From contig CAVSRU010000005.1 of assembly GCA_963730535.1 (NCBI GenBank), positions 124,001 to 188,000 on the forward strand: DNA of 64,000 nt. Direction: 5' to 3'. A program made the translations under genes and the position numbers. Below are positions 22,349-31,659 of this stretch, piece by piece. This stretch comes from DASSUW01 sp963730535 (GTDB taxonomy: Bacteria > Actinomycetota > Thermoleophilia > Solirubrobacterales > Solirubrobacteraceae). The stretch's first letter is position 1. Each line of letters starts with the position of its first letter. A model generated the notes under the pieces. That model had not been told where the DNA came from, made no database searches, and worked only from the letters and a program-made list of their open reading frames with translations.

Positions 22349-25207
22349 ATGTCAGAACGCCGCCGCTCCTCCTTCGTCCTGCTGCTGGTCCTCGGGCTCA
22401 TCGCCGGGTCGATCTTCGCCGTCTCCAGCCGGGACACGAAGCTCGGGCTCGACCTCCAGGGCGGCGTGCAGCTCATCTACGAGGGCAAGCCGACGGCACA
22501 GCAGCCGCAGGTCACCCAGGAGGCGCTCCAGCGCTCGCTCGACATCATGCGCGAGCGCGTTGACGCCTTCGGCGTCGCCGAGCCTGAGCTGCTCCTCTCC
22601 GGTGGCAACCAGATCGAGGTCAACCTGCCCGGTGTCGAGGACGCCGAGCGGGCCGCCCAGCAGGTCGGCTCGACCGCCCAGCTCTTCTTCTACGACTGGG
22701 AAGCGAACATCCTCGACGAGGATTGCCAGACCAACCCGGACGAGAACGCGAGCGCCAAGCGGCCGATCACGGGCTTCTACAAGGCGGTCCAGGCTGCCTC
22801 CAAGTGCGAGGCGCAGAACGACCGCAACAACAACGCCGCTGACGCCCCGCGCTTCTACGCCTTCAACAAGACGAGCAAGCAGCCGCTCAACAACGGCCAG
22901 CCGTCCGAGAGCCGCGAGGCCGCGCTCACCGACCTCAGCGACCAGGAGCGGGCCAACGCCGAGGTGGTGGAGGTGCCCGAGGGCATCCTCGTCGTCCGCG
23001 ACGAGAAGCCCGACGCCGACGCTCCGGACCCGGACCGCTACTGGATCGTCGAAGACAACCCGGCGCTGTCGGGCACGGACATCAAGAATCCCGAGCAGGG
23101 CTTCGAGCAGCAGGGCGGCGGGGAGCCGATCGTCACCTTCAACCTCACGGACAAGGGTCGCGAGGCGTTCCACAACATCACGCGCGAGATCGCCCAGCGC
23201 GGCCAGGACAACGCGCTGCCGGGCACCAACCCCTCTGCCGGGTCCCAGCACTTCGCGATCGTGCTCGACAACGAGCTCGTCTCGGCGCCGACCATCAACT
23301 ACGTCGAGTACCCGGACGGGATCGACAGCACGACCGGCGCCCAGATCTCCGGCAACTTCACGATCTCCTCCGCCCAGGACCTGGCGAAGATCCTCGAGAT
23401 CGGCGCCCTGCCGATCCGCCTCGAGCTGATCTCGCGCTCCCAGGTGTCCGCCTCGCTCGGCGCCCAGGCGCTCGACCAGGGCGTGCTGGCGGGCGCCGTG
23501 GGCTTCCTCATCGTCGGGCTGTTCCTGATCACCTTCTACCGCGTGCTCGGCGTCATCGCCGTGCTGGCGATGGGCATCTACGGGCTCTACTTCTACGCGC
23601 TCGTCGAGCTGATCCCGATCGTCCTCACGCTGCCGGGCATCGCCGGCCTGATCCTCACACTGGGGGTGGCGGCCGACGCCAACATCGTGATCTTCGAGCG
23701 GGTGAAGGAGGAGCTGCGCGCCGGCCGCAGCGTCGGGCAGGCGATCTCGGCCGGCTACAAGAAGGGCCTCACCGCGATCGCCGACGCGAACGTCGTCACG
23801 TTCCTCGTCGCCTTCATCCTCTTCATCCTCGCCACGGCGGGCGTCAAGGGCTTCGCGCTCACGCTCGGCGTCGGCGTCATCCTCTCGCTCTTCACCGCGG
23901 TGCTCGCCACGCAGGCGATGCTCTACGCGCTGCGCGGGACGGCGCTGCTTCGCTCCCGCGCGGCGCTGGGGTCGCGTGACTCCAAGCCGATCCGGTTCGA
24001 CTTCATCGGCCGCTCGCGCTGGTTCTTCTCGATGTCGGGCGTGATCCTGCTGGTCTGCGCGATCGCGCTCGCGGTCCAGGGGCTGAACTTCGGGATCGAC
24101 TTCGAGGGCGGCACGCGGATCACGGCGCCCCTGGAGCGCAAGGCCTCGGTGGAGGAGGTGCGCGACGCGATCGGCATCCCCAACGCCGAGATCCAGACGG
24201 TCTCGGGCGAGGAGCTGGGCAAGAACGTCGTCCAGATCAGCGCCGAGGAGCTTGCGCCGAACCAGGTCGACGACGTCGAGAACGCGCTCCAGCGGGAGTT
24301 CGGGCTCGCCGACAATGCGAGCACCGAGTCGATCGGCGCGAGCTTCGGCCAGTCGGTGGCCGACAACGCGATCAAGGCGATCATCGCCTCGCTGATCATC
24401 ATCTCGATCTACATCACGCTGCGCTTCCAGTGGAAGTTCGCGGTGCCGGTGCTGATCGCGCTCGCGCACGACCTGCTGATCACCGGCGGCGTCTACGCAC
24501 TGCTCGGCCGGGAGGTGACGGCGTCGACGGTCGCGGCGCTCCTCACGATCCTGGGCTTCTCGCTCTACGACACGATCGTCGTGTTCGACCGCGTGCGGGA
24601 GAACATCCCGCGCATGCCGAACGCGGCCTTCTCGCAGATCTACAACCGCTCGATGTCCGAGGTCATCATCCGCTCGCTGGCCACCAGCTTCTGCGCCGGC
24701 CTGCCGATCCTCGCGCTGATGCTGTTCGGCGGCGAGACGCTCCAGGACTTCGCGTTCGCGCTGCTCGTCGGCACGCTGTCGGGCACGTACTCGTCGGTGT
24801 TCATCGCCGGCCCGGTGCTCACGCACTGGAAGGAGCGCGAGCCCGTCTACAGGGCGCGCGAGACGCGGATCCGCAACCAGTTCGGCGGGGTCGTGCCGGC
24901 CTACGCGGTCGCCACGGCGGGTGCGCCGGTGGACGTCGCTCCGTCCGAGGCGAAGCGGCGCCGGGACCGGCTCACGACGCCGCCCGACCCCACGCGCGGC
25001 GTGTCGAGCGAGGAGTTCGAGGAGATGGTCCGCGACCTCGGGGTCGACGAGGAGCAGGAGCAGCCCTCGGCGCCGGAGCCGGCCGGCGCACGGTCCGCGG
25101 GCAGGCCCGCCGGCGGCCGCCGGGCGCGCTCGCGTGCCGCCAAGGCCTCGGACTCGGGCGACAAGCCGAAGAAGCCGCCGAACCGCCGCCACGGGAGGCC
25201 GCGCTGA
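22349..25207 (+). CDS. secDF: fused protein translocase subunits SecD-SecF
   Basis: 952 residues. SecD half (about 1-540): TKLGLDLQGGVQLIYE, the P1 periplasmic domain (about 60-365) with an Asn/Asp-rich insert near 130-220, and transmembrane motif LGVAADANIVIFERVKEEL. SecF half (about 545-860): LNFGIDFEGGTRITAP and FSLYDTIVVFDRVREN. The last 100 residues are a charged disordered cytoplasmic tail ending in a basic run. SecDF uses proton flow to pull proteins out after SecA. Fusion occurs in Bacillus and some actinobacteria. TACCCT lies 14 nt before the ATG. Confidence 0.96.
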   Translation: MSERRRSSFVLLLVLGLIAGSIFAVSSRDTKLGLDLQGGVQLIYEGKPTAQQPQVTQEALQRSLDIMRERVDAFGVAEPELLLSGGNQIEVNLPGVEDAERAAQQVGSTAQLFFYDWEANILDEDCQTNPDENASAKRPITGFYKAVQAASKCEAQNDRNNNAADAPRFYAFNKTSKQPLNNGQPSESREAALTDLSDQERANAEVVEVPEGILVVRDEKPDADAPDPDRYWIVEDNPALSGTDIKNPEQGFEQQGGGEPIVTFNLTDKGREAFHNITREIAQRGQDNALPGTNPSAGSQHFAIVLDNELVSAPTINYVEYPDGIDSTTGAQISGNFTISSAQDLAKILEIGALPIRLELISRSQVSASLGAQALDQGVLAGAVGFLIVGLFLITFYRVLGVIAVLAMGIYGLYFYALVELIPIVLTLPGIAGLILTLGVAADANIVIFERVKEELRAGRSVGQAISAGYKKGLTAIADANVVTFLVAFILFILATAGVKGFALTLGVGVILSLFTAVLATQAMLYALRGTALLRSRAALGSRDSKPIRFDFIGRSRWFFSMSGVILLVCAIALAVQGLNFGIDFEGGTRITAPLERKASVEEVRDAIGIPNAEIQTVSGEELGKNVVQISAEELAPNQVDDVENALQREFGLADNASTESIGASFGQSVADNAIKAIIASLIIISIYITLRFQWKFAVPVLIALAHDLLITGGVYALLGREVTASTVAALLTILGFSLYDTIVVFDRVRENIPRMPNAAFSQIYNRSMSEVIIRSLATSFCAGLPILALMLFGGETLQDFAFALLVGTLSGTYSSVFIAGPVLTHWKEREPVYRARETRIRNQFGGVVPAYAVATAGAPVDVAPSEAKRRRDRLTTPPDPTRGVSSEEFEEMVRDLGVDEEQEQPSAPEPAGARSAGRPAGGRRARSRAAKASDSGDKPKKPPNRRHGRPR

Positions 25208-25479
25208 TGGCCGGGCTCGTGTGGGTGATGATCGGGATCGCGCTGTGGCACTTCGCGATCTTCGTGCCCGACCACTTCTGGTCCGGGATCGTGGGTGCGT
25301 TCCTCGGCGCCGTGGTGGGCTCCTTCCTGTTCGGGTTCCTGATCCACGGGCTCACGGTGCCGGGGCAGAACGACACCGGGCTGCTGAACGCCGTCGAGGC
25401 GATCCCGGGCGCCGTGCTCGGGATGGCGGTCGTCTACTGGATCGGGCTCCGCCAGGAGCGTCTGCACCCGGCGGTCTAG
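25207..25479 (+). CDS. small membrane protein (90 aa)
   Basis: ATG overlaps the secDF stop by one base. Three hydrophobic segments: WVMIGIALWHFAIFV, SGIVGAFLGAVVGSFLFGFL, and AVLGMAVVYWIGL. The middle glycine-patterned helix resembles GlsB/YeaQ-type small membrane proteins, but the match is not firm. Tight coupling to secDF suggests co-expression in the envelope. Followed after 4 nt by a convergent gene. Confidence 0.75.
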   Translation: MAGLVWVMIGIALWHFAIFVPDHFWSGIVGAFLGAVVGSFLFGFLIHGLTVPGQNDTGLLNAVEAIPGAVLGMAVVYWIGLRQERLHPAV

Positions 25480-25483
25480 GGCG

Positions 25484-26467
25484 TCAGGCCGCCTCGCCGG
25501 CGGCCGGCTCGGTCCCGTCGCTGCCGTCGTCGGGCTGCGGGACGCGGAACGTGGGAGCGGCGCCGACGGCGCGCACGAGCTTGCGATACGCCTTGCCCTC
25601 GGCCTTCGCGGCGCGCTGCAGCTCCTTGTCGCGGCGGAGGTACTGGGAGTACTCGCGCGCCGCGGGCGCCTTGTCCTCGTCCTTCACGAGGAGCGTCTCG
25701 TACTCCTGCACGGCGGACTGGAACTCCCGCAGCGCTCGCTGGTAGTTCGCGGTCTGTTCCGCCGCCCACTGCGGCGGGTCGAGCCTGTCGATGCCCGACA
25801 CGCCGCTGGCGACCGCGAGGCTCATCTGGCGGAAGCCCTTCGCGACCTCGCCCGGCGTCGACGCTCCCCGCAGGTCGATCCTGCGGATGCGGCGCAGGAC
25901 CGAGCGGTTGAGCTTGGCGAACTGCTCGGCGAAGACGGGAGCGCGGACGGCGTCGGGGACGAAGAAGCGCTCGTCATGGGTCAGGCAGTCGCTCAGGCCT
26001 GCCGCCTCGGCGCGCTTCTCGAGCTCGGCCAGCCGCGGCTTGAGGGTCTCGGCGATGTCGACGAGCTCGGCCGGCTCGAGGTCCTCGCTCGCGTCCGACA
26101 GCTCGGTCAGCTCGGAGTCGAGCGCCTTGAGCTCGCTCACGAACGCGGCGGGGCGCGGGCCGGCGCCCTCGGGGATCTTCAGCGCCGCGATCGACCTGAT
26201 GGCCTCCCGGGCGTCATCGATGCCGCGGACGACCAGGCGGTCGAGGTCGACGAGGTCCATCGGCCAGCCGCGGCCGGCGATCGCGTCGTTGGCCTTGCGG
26301 CAGGACGAGTCGGCGCGCTGGATCCACCGGTTCTTGGCCGCCTTGCGCTCGGCCCCGGTCGGCCCGGAGTCGCCTCCGCAGGCTGCCAACCCCGCGATCA
26401 CGGGTGCGAGCACCGCCGCGAGGGCGCCGCGGCGAACCAGTGCTTGCCCCCGTCCCGCACCTGCCAT
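25484..26467 (-). CDS. predicted lipoprotein (327 aa), hypothetical
   Basis: N-terminal signal with basic start, hydrophobic AALAAVLAPVIAGLAACGG and a lipobox ending in the cysteine of LAAC, so it is probably lipidated and held at the outer face of the membrane. The mature part is helical and charged; the single pairs CRKAND and SDCLTH give one possible disulfide. No enzymatic motif. A GGAGG sits just before the ATG. The C-terminus is acidic and low-complexity. Confidence 0.8.
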   Translation of the reverse strand: MAGAGRGQALVRRGALAAVLAPVIAGLAACGGDSGPTGAERKAAKNRWIQRADSSCRKANDAIAGRGWPMDLVDLDRLVVRGIDDAREAIRSIAALKIPEGAGPRPAAFVSELKALDSELTELSDASEDLEPAELVDIAETLKPRLAELEKRAEAAGLSDCLTHDERFFVPDAVRAPVFAEQFAKLNRSVLRRIRRIDLRGASTPGEVAKGFRQMSLAVASGVSGIDRLDPPQWAAEQTANYQRALREFQSAVQEYETLLVKDEDKAPAAREYSQYLRRDKELQRAAKAEGKAYRKLVRAVGAAPTFRVPQPDDGSDGTEPAAGEAA

Positions 26468-26539
26468 CGCGCCTCCACCCCCGGTCGAGATTGTGGAGCG
26501 TTGTTACCCCGACGGTTGATACGCCATGCCCCGGTCGCC

Positions 26540-26742
26540 GAACGTCAACTGCGGCATTGAGGGGGAGCCCGGAAGGGTGCATTTCGTCGACCTCACGGTG
26601 TTCCGGCTCGCGAGGTCGACGTTGTGCACCTATACGGTGCATTTCGTCGACGTCACGAAGCGCGGGCGGCGCCGAGGTCGACGTTATGCACCCTCATCGC
26701 GGCCGATCTCCTCACCTCCCTACCTAGCCGCAGTTGACGTTC
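26540..26742. repeat. intergenic inverted-repeat element D
   Basis: About 203 bp filling most of the 331-bp gap between the lipoprotein gene and recJ. Left end GAACGTCAACTGCGGCATTG (26540); right end 26715-26742 is the complement of GAACGTCAACTGCGGCTAGG. The interior holds two palindromic units, 26576-26630 and 26636-26692, each with GGTGCATTTCGTCGAC on one arm and GTCGACGTT(G/A)TGCACC on the other. The core sequence differs from B and C, but the termini and layout are the same. Its left-end subtype GGCATTGA also occurs at the right end of element A. Confidence 0.8.
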
Positions 26743-26783
26743 GTCCCGAGCGGCGAGGCGCGGTTTCCGTCGTGGGGCGCCCG

Positions 26784-26789
26784 TACGCT
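26784..26789 (+). promoter_or_regulatory. -10 hexamer TACGCT upstream of recJ
   Basis: TACGCT, 9 nt, GTG 26799. It supports this GTG over an upstream in-frame ATG, which lies within or before repeat element D. Confidence 0.4.
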
Positions 26790-26798
26790 CCGGCGACC

Positions 26799-29237
26799 GT
26801 GACCAGGCCCGACACCCGCTTCACCGTCCCGCCCTACGACTACGGCGCCGCCCAGCGCCTGGCCGCCGAGCTCGGCGTCTCGCACGTGCTCGCGCAGGTG
26901 CTCGTGCGGCGGGGGTTCGGGGAGGTGGAGACCGCGCGCGCGTTCCTGGCGGCCGAGGAGTCGCACCCGCTCGACGCGTTCGGCGGCCTGCGGGCGGCCG
27001 CCGCGCGGGTGCTCGAGCACGTCACGCGACGATCGCGGATCACGGTCCACGGCGACTACGACGTCGACGGGGTGACGGCGACCGCGGTGCTCGTGCGCGC
27101 GCTGCGGACCGTCGGCGCCGATGTCGACTGGTACCTGCCCAGCCGGATCGACGACGGCTACGGGCTCGCCGCGACCACCGTCGAGCGGCTCGCGGCCCGG
27201 GGAACGGAGCTGCTGATCACCGTCGACTGCGCGATCACCGCGGTGGAGGAGGTCGCCGCCGCGCGCGCCGCAGGGGTCGACGTCGTGGTGACCGACCATC
27301 ACGCGCCGCGCGCCGACGGCCGGCTGCCCGACGCGCCGATCGTGCATCCGGGCGTGGGTGGATACCCCTGCGCCGCGCTGTGCGCGGCCGCCGTCGCGTA
27401 CAAGCTCGCGGCGGCGCTGCTGGAGGGCGGCGGGGAGGACCCGTCGCTCGCGGACGAGGACCTCGACCTGGTGGCGCTCGCCACGGTCGCCGACGTCGTG
27501 CCCCTCGTAGGGGAGAACCGGCGGCTCGTCCGGCACGGGCTGCGGGCGCTGGCCGCGACGCGCAAGCCCGGCCTGCGGGCGCTGATGGAGGTCGCCCGGG
27601 TCGATCCGGGAGCGCTCGACGCGTCGGCGATCGGCTTCCGCCTGGCGCCGCGGATCAACGCCGCGGGCCGCCTGCACCGTGCCGACGCGGGGCTCGAGCT
27701 CCTGCTCACCGAGGATCCGGCGCGCGCCCGGGCGATCGCGGCCGAGCTCGACGCGGTGAACACGGAGCGGCGCGACGTGGAGACGCGCATGCGGTTCGCG
27801 GCCGAGGCGCTGGTGGCCGAGCAGGGCCCCGCGCCGGCATACGTCCTCGCCGCCGAAGGCTGGCATCCCGGCGTGATCGGGATCGTGGCCGCGCGGATCG
27901 CCGAGCGCCACCACCGCCCCACGGTGCTGATCGCGCTCGACGGCGAGGAGGGGACCGGTTCCGGGCGCTCGATCCCCGCGTTCGACCTCCTGGGCGGGCT
28001 GACGGCCGCGAGCCGGCACCTGGAGCGCTACGGCGGCCATCGCGCGGCGGCCGGCCTCACGATCGCGCGCCGCGACGTCGACGCGTTCCGCGAGTCGTTC
28101 GCCGGTCACGCGGCGGAGGTGCTCACGCCCGATGACCTGGTGCCCGAGTGCCGCGTCGACGCGGTGGTTCCCGGCGACGCCCTGACGCTCGCGCTGGCGG
28201 AGGAGCTCGAGCGCCTGGCGCCGTTCGGCCAGGGCAACCCCGCGGTGTCGCTCCTCGTCCCCGCCGCGCAGCTCGCCGACCCCCGGGCGATGGGGGAGGG
28301 CCGCCACGTCGCCTTCACGCTCCACGCTGGCGGCGCGCGCTCCCGGTGCGTGCGGTTCGGCGCGGGGAGCCGGCTGCCGGTCGAGCCAGGCGAGCCGGTC
28401 GACGCCGCAGTCCGGCTCGAGGCCAACCGCTGGAACGGCGCCGTCGAGCCCCGGCTCGTCCTCCGGCACGCCCGCCCGTCCCGCCCCGCGCCGATCGAGA
28501 TCGTCGGCGAGCCGGCCTTCCACGCCGGGCTCGAAGCCGAGCTCACGCGCGACCTGTCCGCCGCGGCCGACCTCGCGCCCCTCGTGGGCGGCGGCCCCAC
28601 GCGCGACGTCCGTGGCACCGGCATCGCCGGCCTGCTCGCCGATCTCGTGGCCGCCGGGGATCCTGTACTCGCGGTGGTGGCCCACGCGCCGCATCGCGCG
28701 CGCACGCTGCAGAGCCGGATCGGGGGCTTCGCGATGTGCTCCTGGGCAGCCCTCGAGGACGATCCGTCGCTGGTCGCCGGGTTCGCCCATCTCGTCGCGG
28801 TGGACCCCCCGGCCGACCGGGCGGCGCTCTCCCGCCTCCAACGTCTGTCCGCGCCGTCCCGAACCCACCTGGCGTGGGGTGAGCCTGAGCTACGCTTTGC
28901 TCAACGAATACATCAGTGGGACTTCGCCCTCCGCGACCCGCTGACGGCTCTCTACCGCGCACTGCGCGGGGCCGGAGACGTCCGCGGGGAGGCCTTCGAG
29001 GCCGTGCTACGGGGCGAGGGGTCGCAACCGAGGTCGGCCGCGCTTGCGGGGCGCCTGGTGCGGGTCCTCTCCGAGCTCGATCTCGTGGTCCTCGATCGTG
29101 AAGGGCCGGCCCTCCGGCTCACCGAGGCGCCCGCGCGCACCGCGCTCGAGCGCTCGGCGGCCTTCCAGGCCTACCACGCGCGCCTCGAGGACGGACTGCA
29201 ATTCCTGACGACCGACACGATCCGCAAAGCGGCCTGA
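26799..29237 (+). CDS. recJ: single-stranded-DNA-specific exonuclease RecJ
   Basis: 812 residues from GTG 26799. DHH phosphoesterase motifs: ITVHGDYDVDGVTATAVL, LLITVDCAI, VVTDHHAPRAD; DHHA1 part AAEGWHPGVIGIVAARIAER and RYGGHRAAAGLTI. RecJ degrades 5' single strands in recombination and mismatch repair. The core ends near residue 570; a further 240 residues (from about DLSAAADLAPLVGGGPT) lack clear motifs and resemble a degenerate helicase-type region, also seen in other actinobacterial RecJ proteins. The frame is open further upstream, but that part is repeat DNA and carries no conserved sequence. Confidence 0.93.
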   Translation: MTRPDTRFTVPPYDYGAAQRLAAELGVSHVLAQVLVRRGFGEVETARAFLAAEESHPLDAFGGLRAAAARVLEHVTRRSRITVHGDYDVDGVTATAVLVRALRTVGADVDWYLPSRIDDGYGLAATTVERLAARGTELLITVDCAITAVEEVAAARAAGVDVVVTDHHAPRADGRLPDAPIVHPGVGGYPCAALCAAAVAYKLAAALLEGGGEDPSLADEDLDLVALATVADVVPLVGENRRLVRHGLRALAATRKPGLRALMEVARVDPGALDASAIGFRLAPRINAAGRLHRADAGLELLLTEDPARARAIAAELDAVNTERRDVETRMRFAAEALVAEQGPAPAYVLAAEGWHPGVIGIVAARIAERHHRPTVLIALDGEEGTGSGRSIPAFDLLGGLTAASRHLERYGGHRAAAGLTIARRDVDAFRESFAGHAAEVLTPDDLVPECRVDAVVPGDALTLALAEELERLAPFGQGNPAVSLLVPAAQLADPRAMGEGRHVAFTLHAGGARSRCVRFGAGSRLPVEPGEPVDAAVRLEANRWNGAVEPRLVLRHARPSRPAPIEIVGEPAFHAGLEAELTRDLSAAADLAPLVGGGPTRDVRGTGIAGLLADLVAAGDPVLAVVAHAPHRARTLQSRIGGFAMCSWAALEDDPSLVAGFAHLVAVDPPADRAALSRLQRLSAPSRTHLAWGEPELRFAQRIHQWDFALRDPLTALYRALRGAGDVRGEAFEAVLRGEGSQPRSAALAGRLVRVLSELDLVVLDREGPALRLTEAPARTALERSAAFQAYHARLEDGLQFLTTDTIRKAA

Positions 29238-31606
29238 CCCCCTCGGGAGAGCTGGGGCGGCCGCCGATCGCGGGCGGGGCGGGCGCGGCCGACGGCTCGA
29301 TCGACCCGGACGCGCCGGTCGCCGTCGCCGGTCACCGGCCGGTCGACCGCGCGGACCACGCGCACGGGCCGTTCGCGAATCTGCCCTCCGACCTGACGGC
29401 GGTCGAGCGCGAGCTGCTGGCCGACCTGTTCGCGATCGTCGAGGAGCACGCCGACGAGGTCGCGCTCGACATCGACCGCGAGCGCGTGATGCGCGCGTTC
29501 GTCTTCGCCTGCGAGCACCACGCCGACCAGCGCCGCCAGTCGGGCGAGGACTTCATCGTGCACCCGGTCGGCGTGGCGAAGATCTGCGCCGGGATGCGGC
29601 TCGACACCGAGACGCTGTGCGCGGCGCTTCTGCACGACACCGTCGAGGACACGTCGGCCTCGCTCGACGAGGTGCGCGACGCGTTCGGGGACGAGGTCGC
29701 CGGGCTCGTCGACGGGGTGACCAAGCTCACCGGGATCACGTTCCAGTCGCGCGACGAGGCGCAGGCCGAGAACTACCGCAAGATGATGGTCGCGATGGCC
29801 ACGGACATCCGGGTCATCCTCATCAAGCTCGCCGACCGGCTGCACAACATGCGCACGCTCGAGGCGATGGCCAAGCAGAAGCAGATCGACAAGGCCAAGG
29901 AGACCCTGGAGATCTACGCGCCGCTGGCCCACCGGCTCGGCATCCACGCGATCAAGTGGGAGCTCGAGGACCTCGCGTTCACGACCCTGCACCCGCGCAA
30001 GTACCAGGAGATCAAGGGCCTGGTCAACCAGCAGCGCGAGGAGCGCGAGCACTACGTGGCCCGCGCGGGCGGCTACCTGGCCAAGGAGCTCGAAGCGCTC
30101 GGCATCCACGCCGAGATCTCCGGCCGCGCCAAGCACTTCTACTCGATCTACTCGAAGATGACCCGGAAGGGCCGCGAGTTCAACGAGATCTACGACCTCA
30201 CGGCCATGCGCGTGATCGTCGACTCCGTGAAGGACTGCTACGGGGCGGTGGGCGTCATCCACTCGCTGTGGAAGCCGCTCCCCGGGCGCTTCAAGGACAT
30301 GATCGCGATGCCCAAGTTCAACATGTACCAGGCCCTCCACACCACGGTGATCGGGCCTGAGGGGCGGCCGCTGGAGATCCAGATCCGCACGCGCGACATG
30401 CACGAGACGGCGGAGTACGGCGTCGCCGCGCACTGGCGCTACAAGGAGTCGAGCAAGTCCGGCGTCGACCCGACCGACATGAAGCTGAAGTGGCTGAAGT
30501 CGCTGCTCGACTGGCAGGGCGACGAGGACGACCCGGTCGAGTTCACCGAGCACCTGCGGGGCCAGCTGATCGAGGACGAGGTCTACGTCTTCACGCCGAA
30601 GGGCGAGGTCAAGTCGCTGGCCGTCGGCGCCACGCCGCTCGACTTCGCGTACGAGATCCACACCGACGTCGGGCACCGCTGCGTCGGCGCGAAGGTCAAC
30701 GGCAAGATCGTCCCGCTGCACTACGAGCTCGAGTCGGGCGACATCGTCGAGATCCTCACGGCCAAGCGCGAGCGCGGCCCGTCGCGCGACTGGCTCGCCC
30801 TGGTGAAGACGACCCGCGCCCGCAACAAGATCCGCGCGTGGTTCAAGGCCGAGTCGCGCGACGATTCCGAGCACACCGGGCGCGACCTGCTCCAGGAGCA
30901 CCTCAACAAGGCCGGCCTGCCCGCCCAGCGCATCACGGGCTCGCCGCTGCTCGCCGACGTCATCCGCGAGATGGGCTTCCGCAAGGCCGACGACTTCTAC
31001 ATCGCCCTCGGCGGGGCCAAGATCTCGCCCAAGGTCGTCGTCAACAAGGTCCTCCAGCGCCTCAAGCAGGGCGAGAGCGCCGAGGCCGAGGTCTCCGCCG
31101 CCGAGGACCTGATCAAGCCGACCGTCCGCCGCAAGCCCGAGGCGTCGTCCTCGCAGTTCGGCATCCGCGTCGAAGGGGTCGACGACGTGCCGCTGCGGCT
31201 CGCCAAGTGCTGCCGCCCGGTGTCGGGCGACCCGATCCTCGGCTACGTCTCGCTCGGTCGCGGCATCACCATCCACCGCGAGGACTGCCCGAACGCGGAG
31301 GCCCTGCGCAAGGACCCGGAGCGCTTCGTGGCCGTCTCCTGGGACGGGGACAACGAGACCTCGTTCAAGGTCGAGATCCAGGTCGACGCCTGGGACCGCC
31401 ACCGCCTGCTCGAGGACGTCGCCCGCACGTTCGCCGAGGGCGGCATCAACATCGTCGAGGCCTACTGCAGCGTCCAGCACCCGATGGTCAAGAACCGCTT
31501 CGTGATCGAGGTGGGGGACACGCAGGCGCTCAAGACCGCCATCAACCGCCTGCGGTCGATCGACTCGGTGTTCGACGCCTACCGGGTGACCCCCAGCGGC
31601 GGTTGA
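29234..31606 (+). CDS. relA: bifunctional (p)ppGpp synthetase/hydrolase, RelA/SpoT family
   Basis: 790 residues if translation starts at CTG 29234, which overlaps the recJ stop as CTGA; 706 if at GTG 29486. The first 84 codons keep strong G/C third positions and family-like sequence (VERELLADLFAIVEEHADEV), so the longer form is preferred. HD hydrolase: LLHDTVEDT at about 132-140. Synthetase: GRFKDMIAMPKFNMYQALHT. TGS: VYVFTPKGEVKSLAVGATPL. C-terminal zinc-finger/ACT region: CCRPVSGDPILGYVSLGRGI and the final 80 residues. It makes and degrades the stringent-response alarmone. No ATG or GTG precedes 29486 in frame. Confidence 0.95.
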   Translation: MTPSGELGRPPIAGGAGAADGSIDPDAPVAVAGHRPVDRADHAHGPFANLPSDLTAVERELLADLFAIVEEHADEVALDIDRERVMRAFVFACEHHADQRRQSGEDFIVHPVGVAKICAGMRLDTETLCAALLHDTVEDTSASLDEVRDAFGDEVAGLVDGVTKLTGITFQSRDEAQAENYRKMMVAMATDIRVILIKLADRLHNMRTLEAMAKQKQIDKAKETLEIYAPLAHRLGIHAIKWELEDLAFTTLHPRKYQEIKGLVNQQREEREHYVARAGGYLAKELEALGIHAEISGRAKHFYSIYSKMTRKGREFNEIYDLTAMRVIVDSVKDCYGAVGVIHSLWKPLPGRFKDMIAMPKFNMYQALHTTVIGPEGRPLEIQIRTRDMHETAEYGVAAHWRYKESSKSGVDPTDMKLKWLKSLLDWQGDEDDPVEFTEHLRGQLIEDEVYVFTPKGEVKSLAVGATPLDFAYEIHTDVGHRCVGAKVNGKIVPLHYELESGDIVEILTAKRERGPSRDWLALVKTTRARNKIRAWFKAESRDDSEHTGRDLLQEHLNKAGLPAQRITGSPLLADVIREMGFRKADDFYIALGGAKISPKVVVNKVLQRLKQGESAEAEVSAAEDLIKPTVRRKPEASSSQFGIRVEGVDDVPLRLAKCCRPVSGDPILGYVSLGRGITIHREDCPNAEALRKDPERFVAVSWDGDNETSFKVEIQVDAWDRHRLLEDVARTFAEGGINIVEAYCSVQHPMVKNRFVIEVGDTQALKTAINRLRSIDSVFDAYRVTPSGG

Positions 31607-31646
31607 TGCGTATCCCCTGACTCGGGGGGATGCCGCGCGTTGTCAC

Positions 31647-31652
31647 AGGAGA
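31647..31652 (+). promoter_or_regulatory. ribosome binding site AGGAGA deciding the sigma-factor start
   Basis: AGGAGA lies 7 nt before ATG 31660, an ideal distance. The in-frame ATG at 31630 has no comparable site. Confidence 0.5.
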
Positions 31653-31659
31653 TCGGTGG

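Noticed and set aside
22352..25192. A 946-codon minus-strand frame opposite secDF
   Set aside because: His/Arg/Glu/Asp-rich reverse-complement image of the secDF codons with no domain; secDF is certain.
31630..31659. ATG 31630 as the sigma-factor start
   Set aside because: ATG 31660 has AGGAGA at 7 nt; the earlier ATG has no site and adds an unconserved ten residues.
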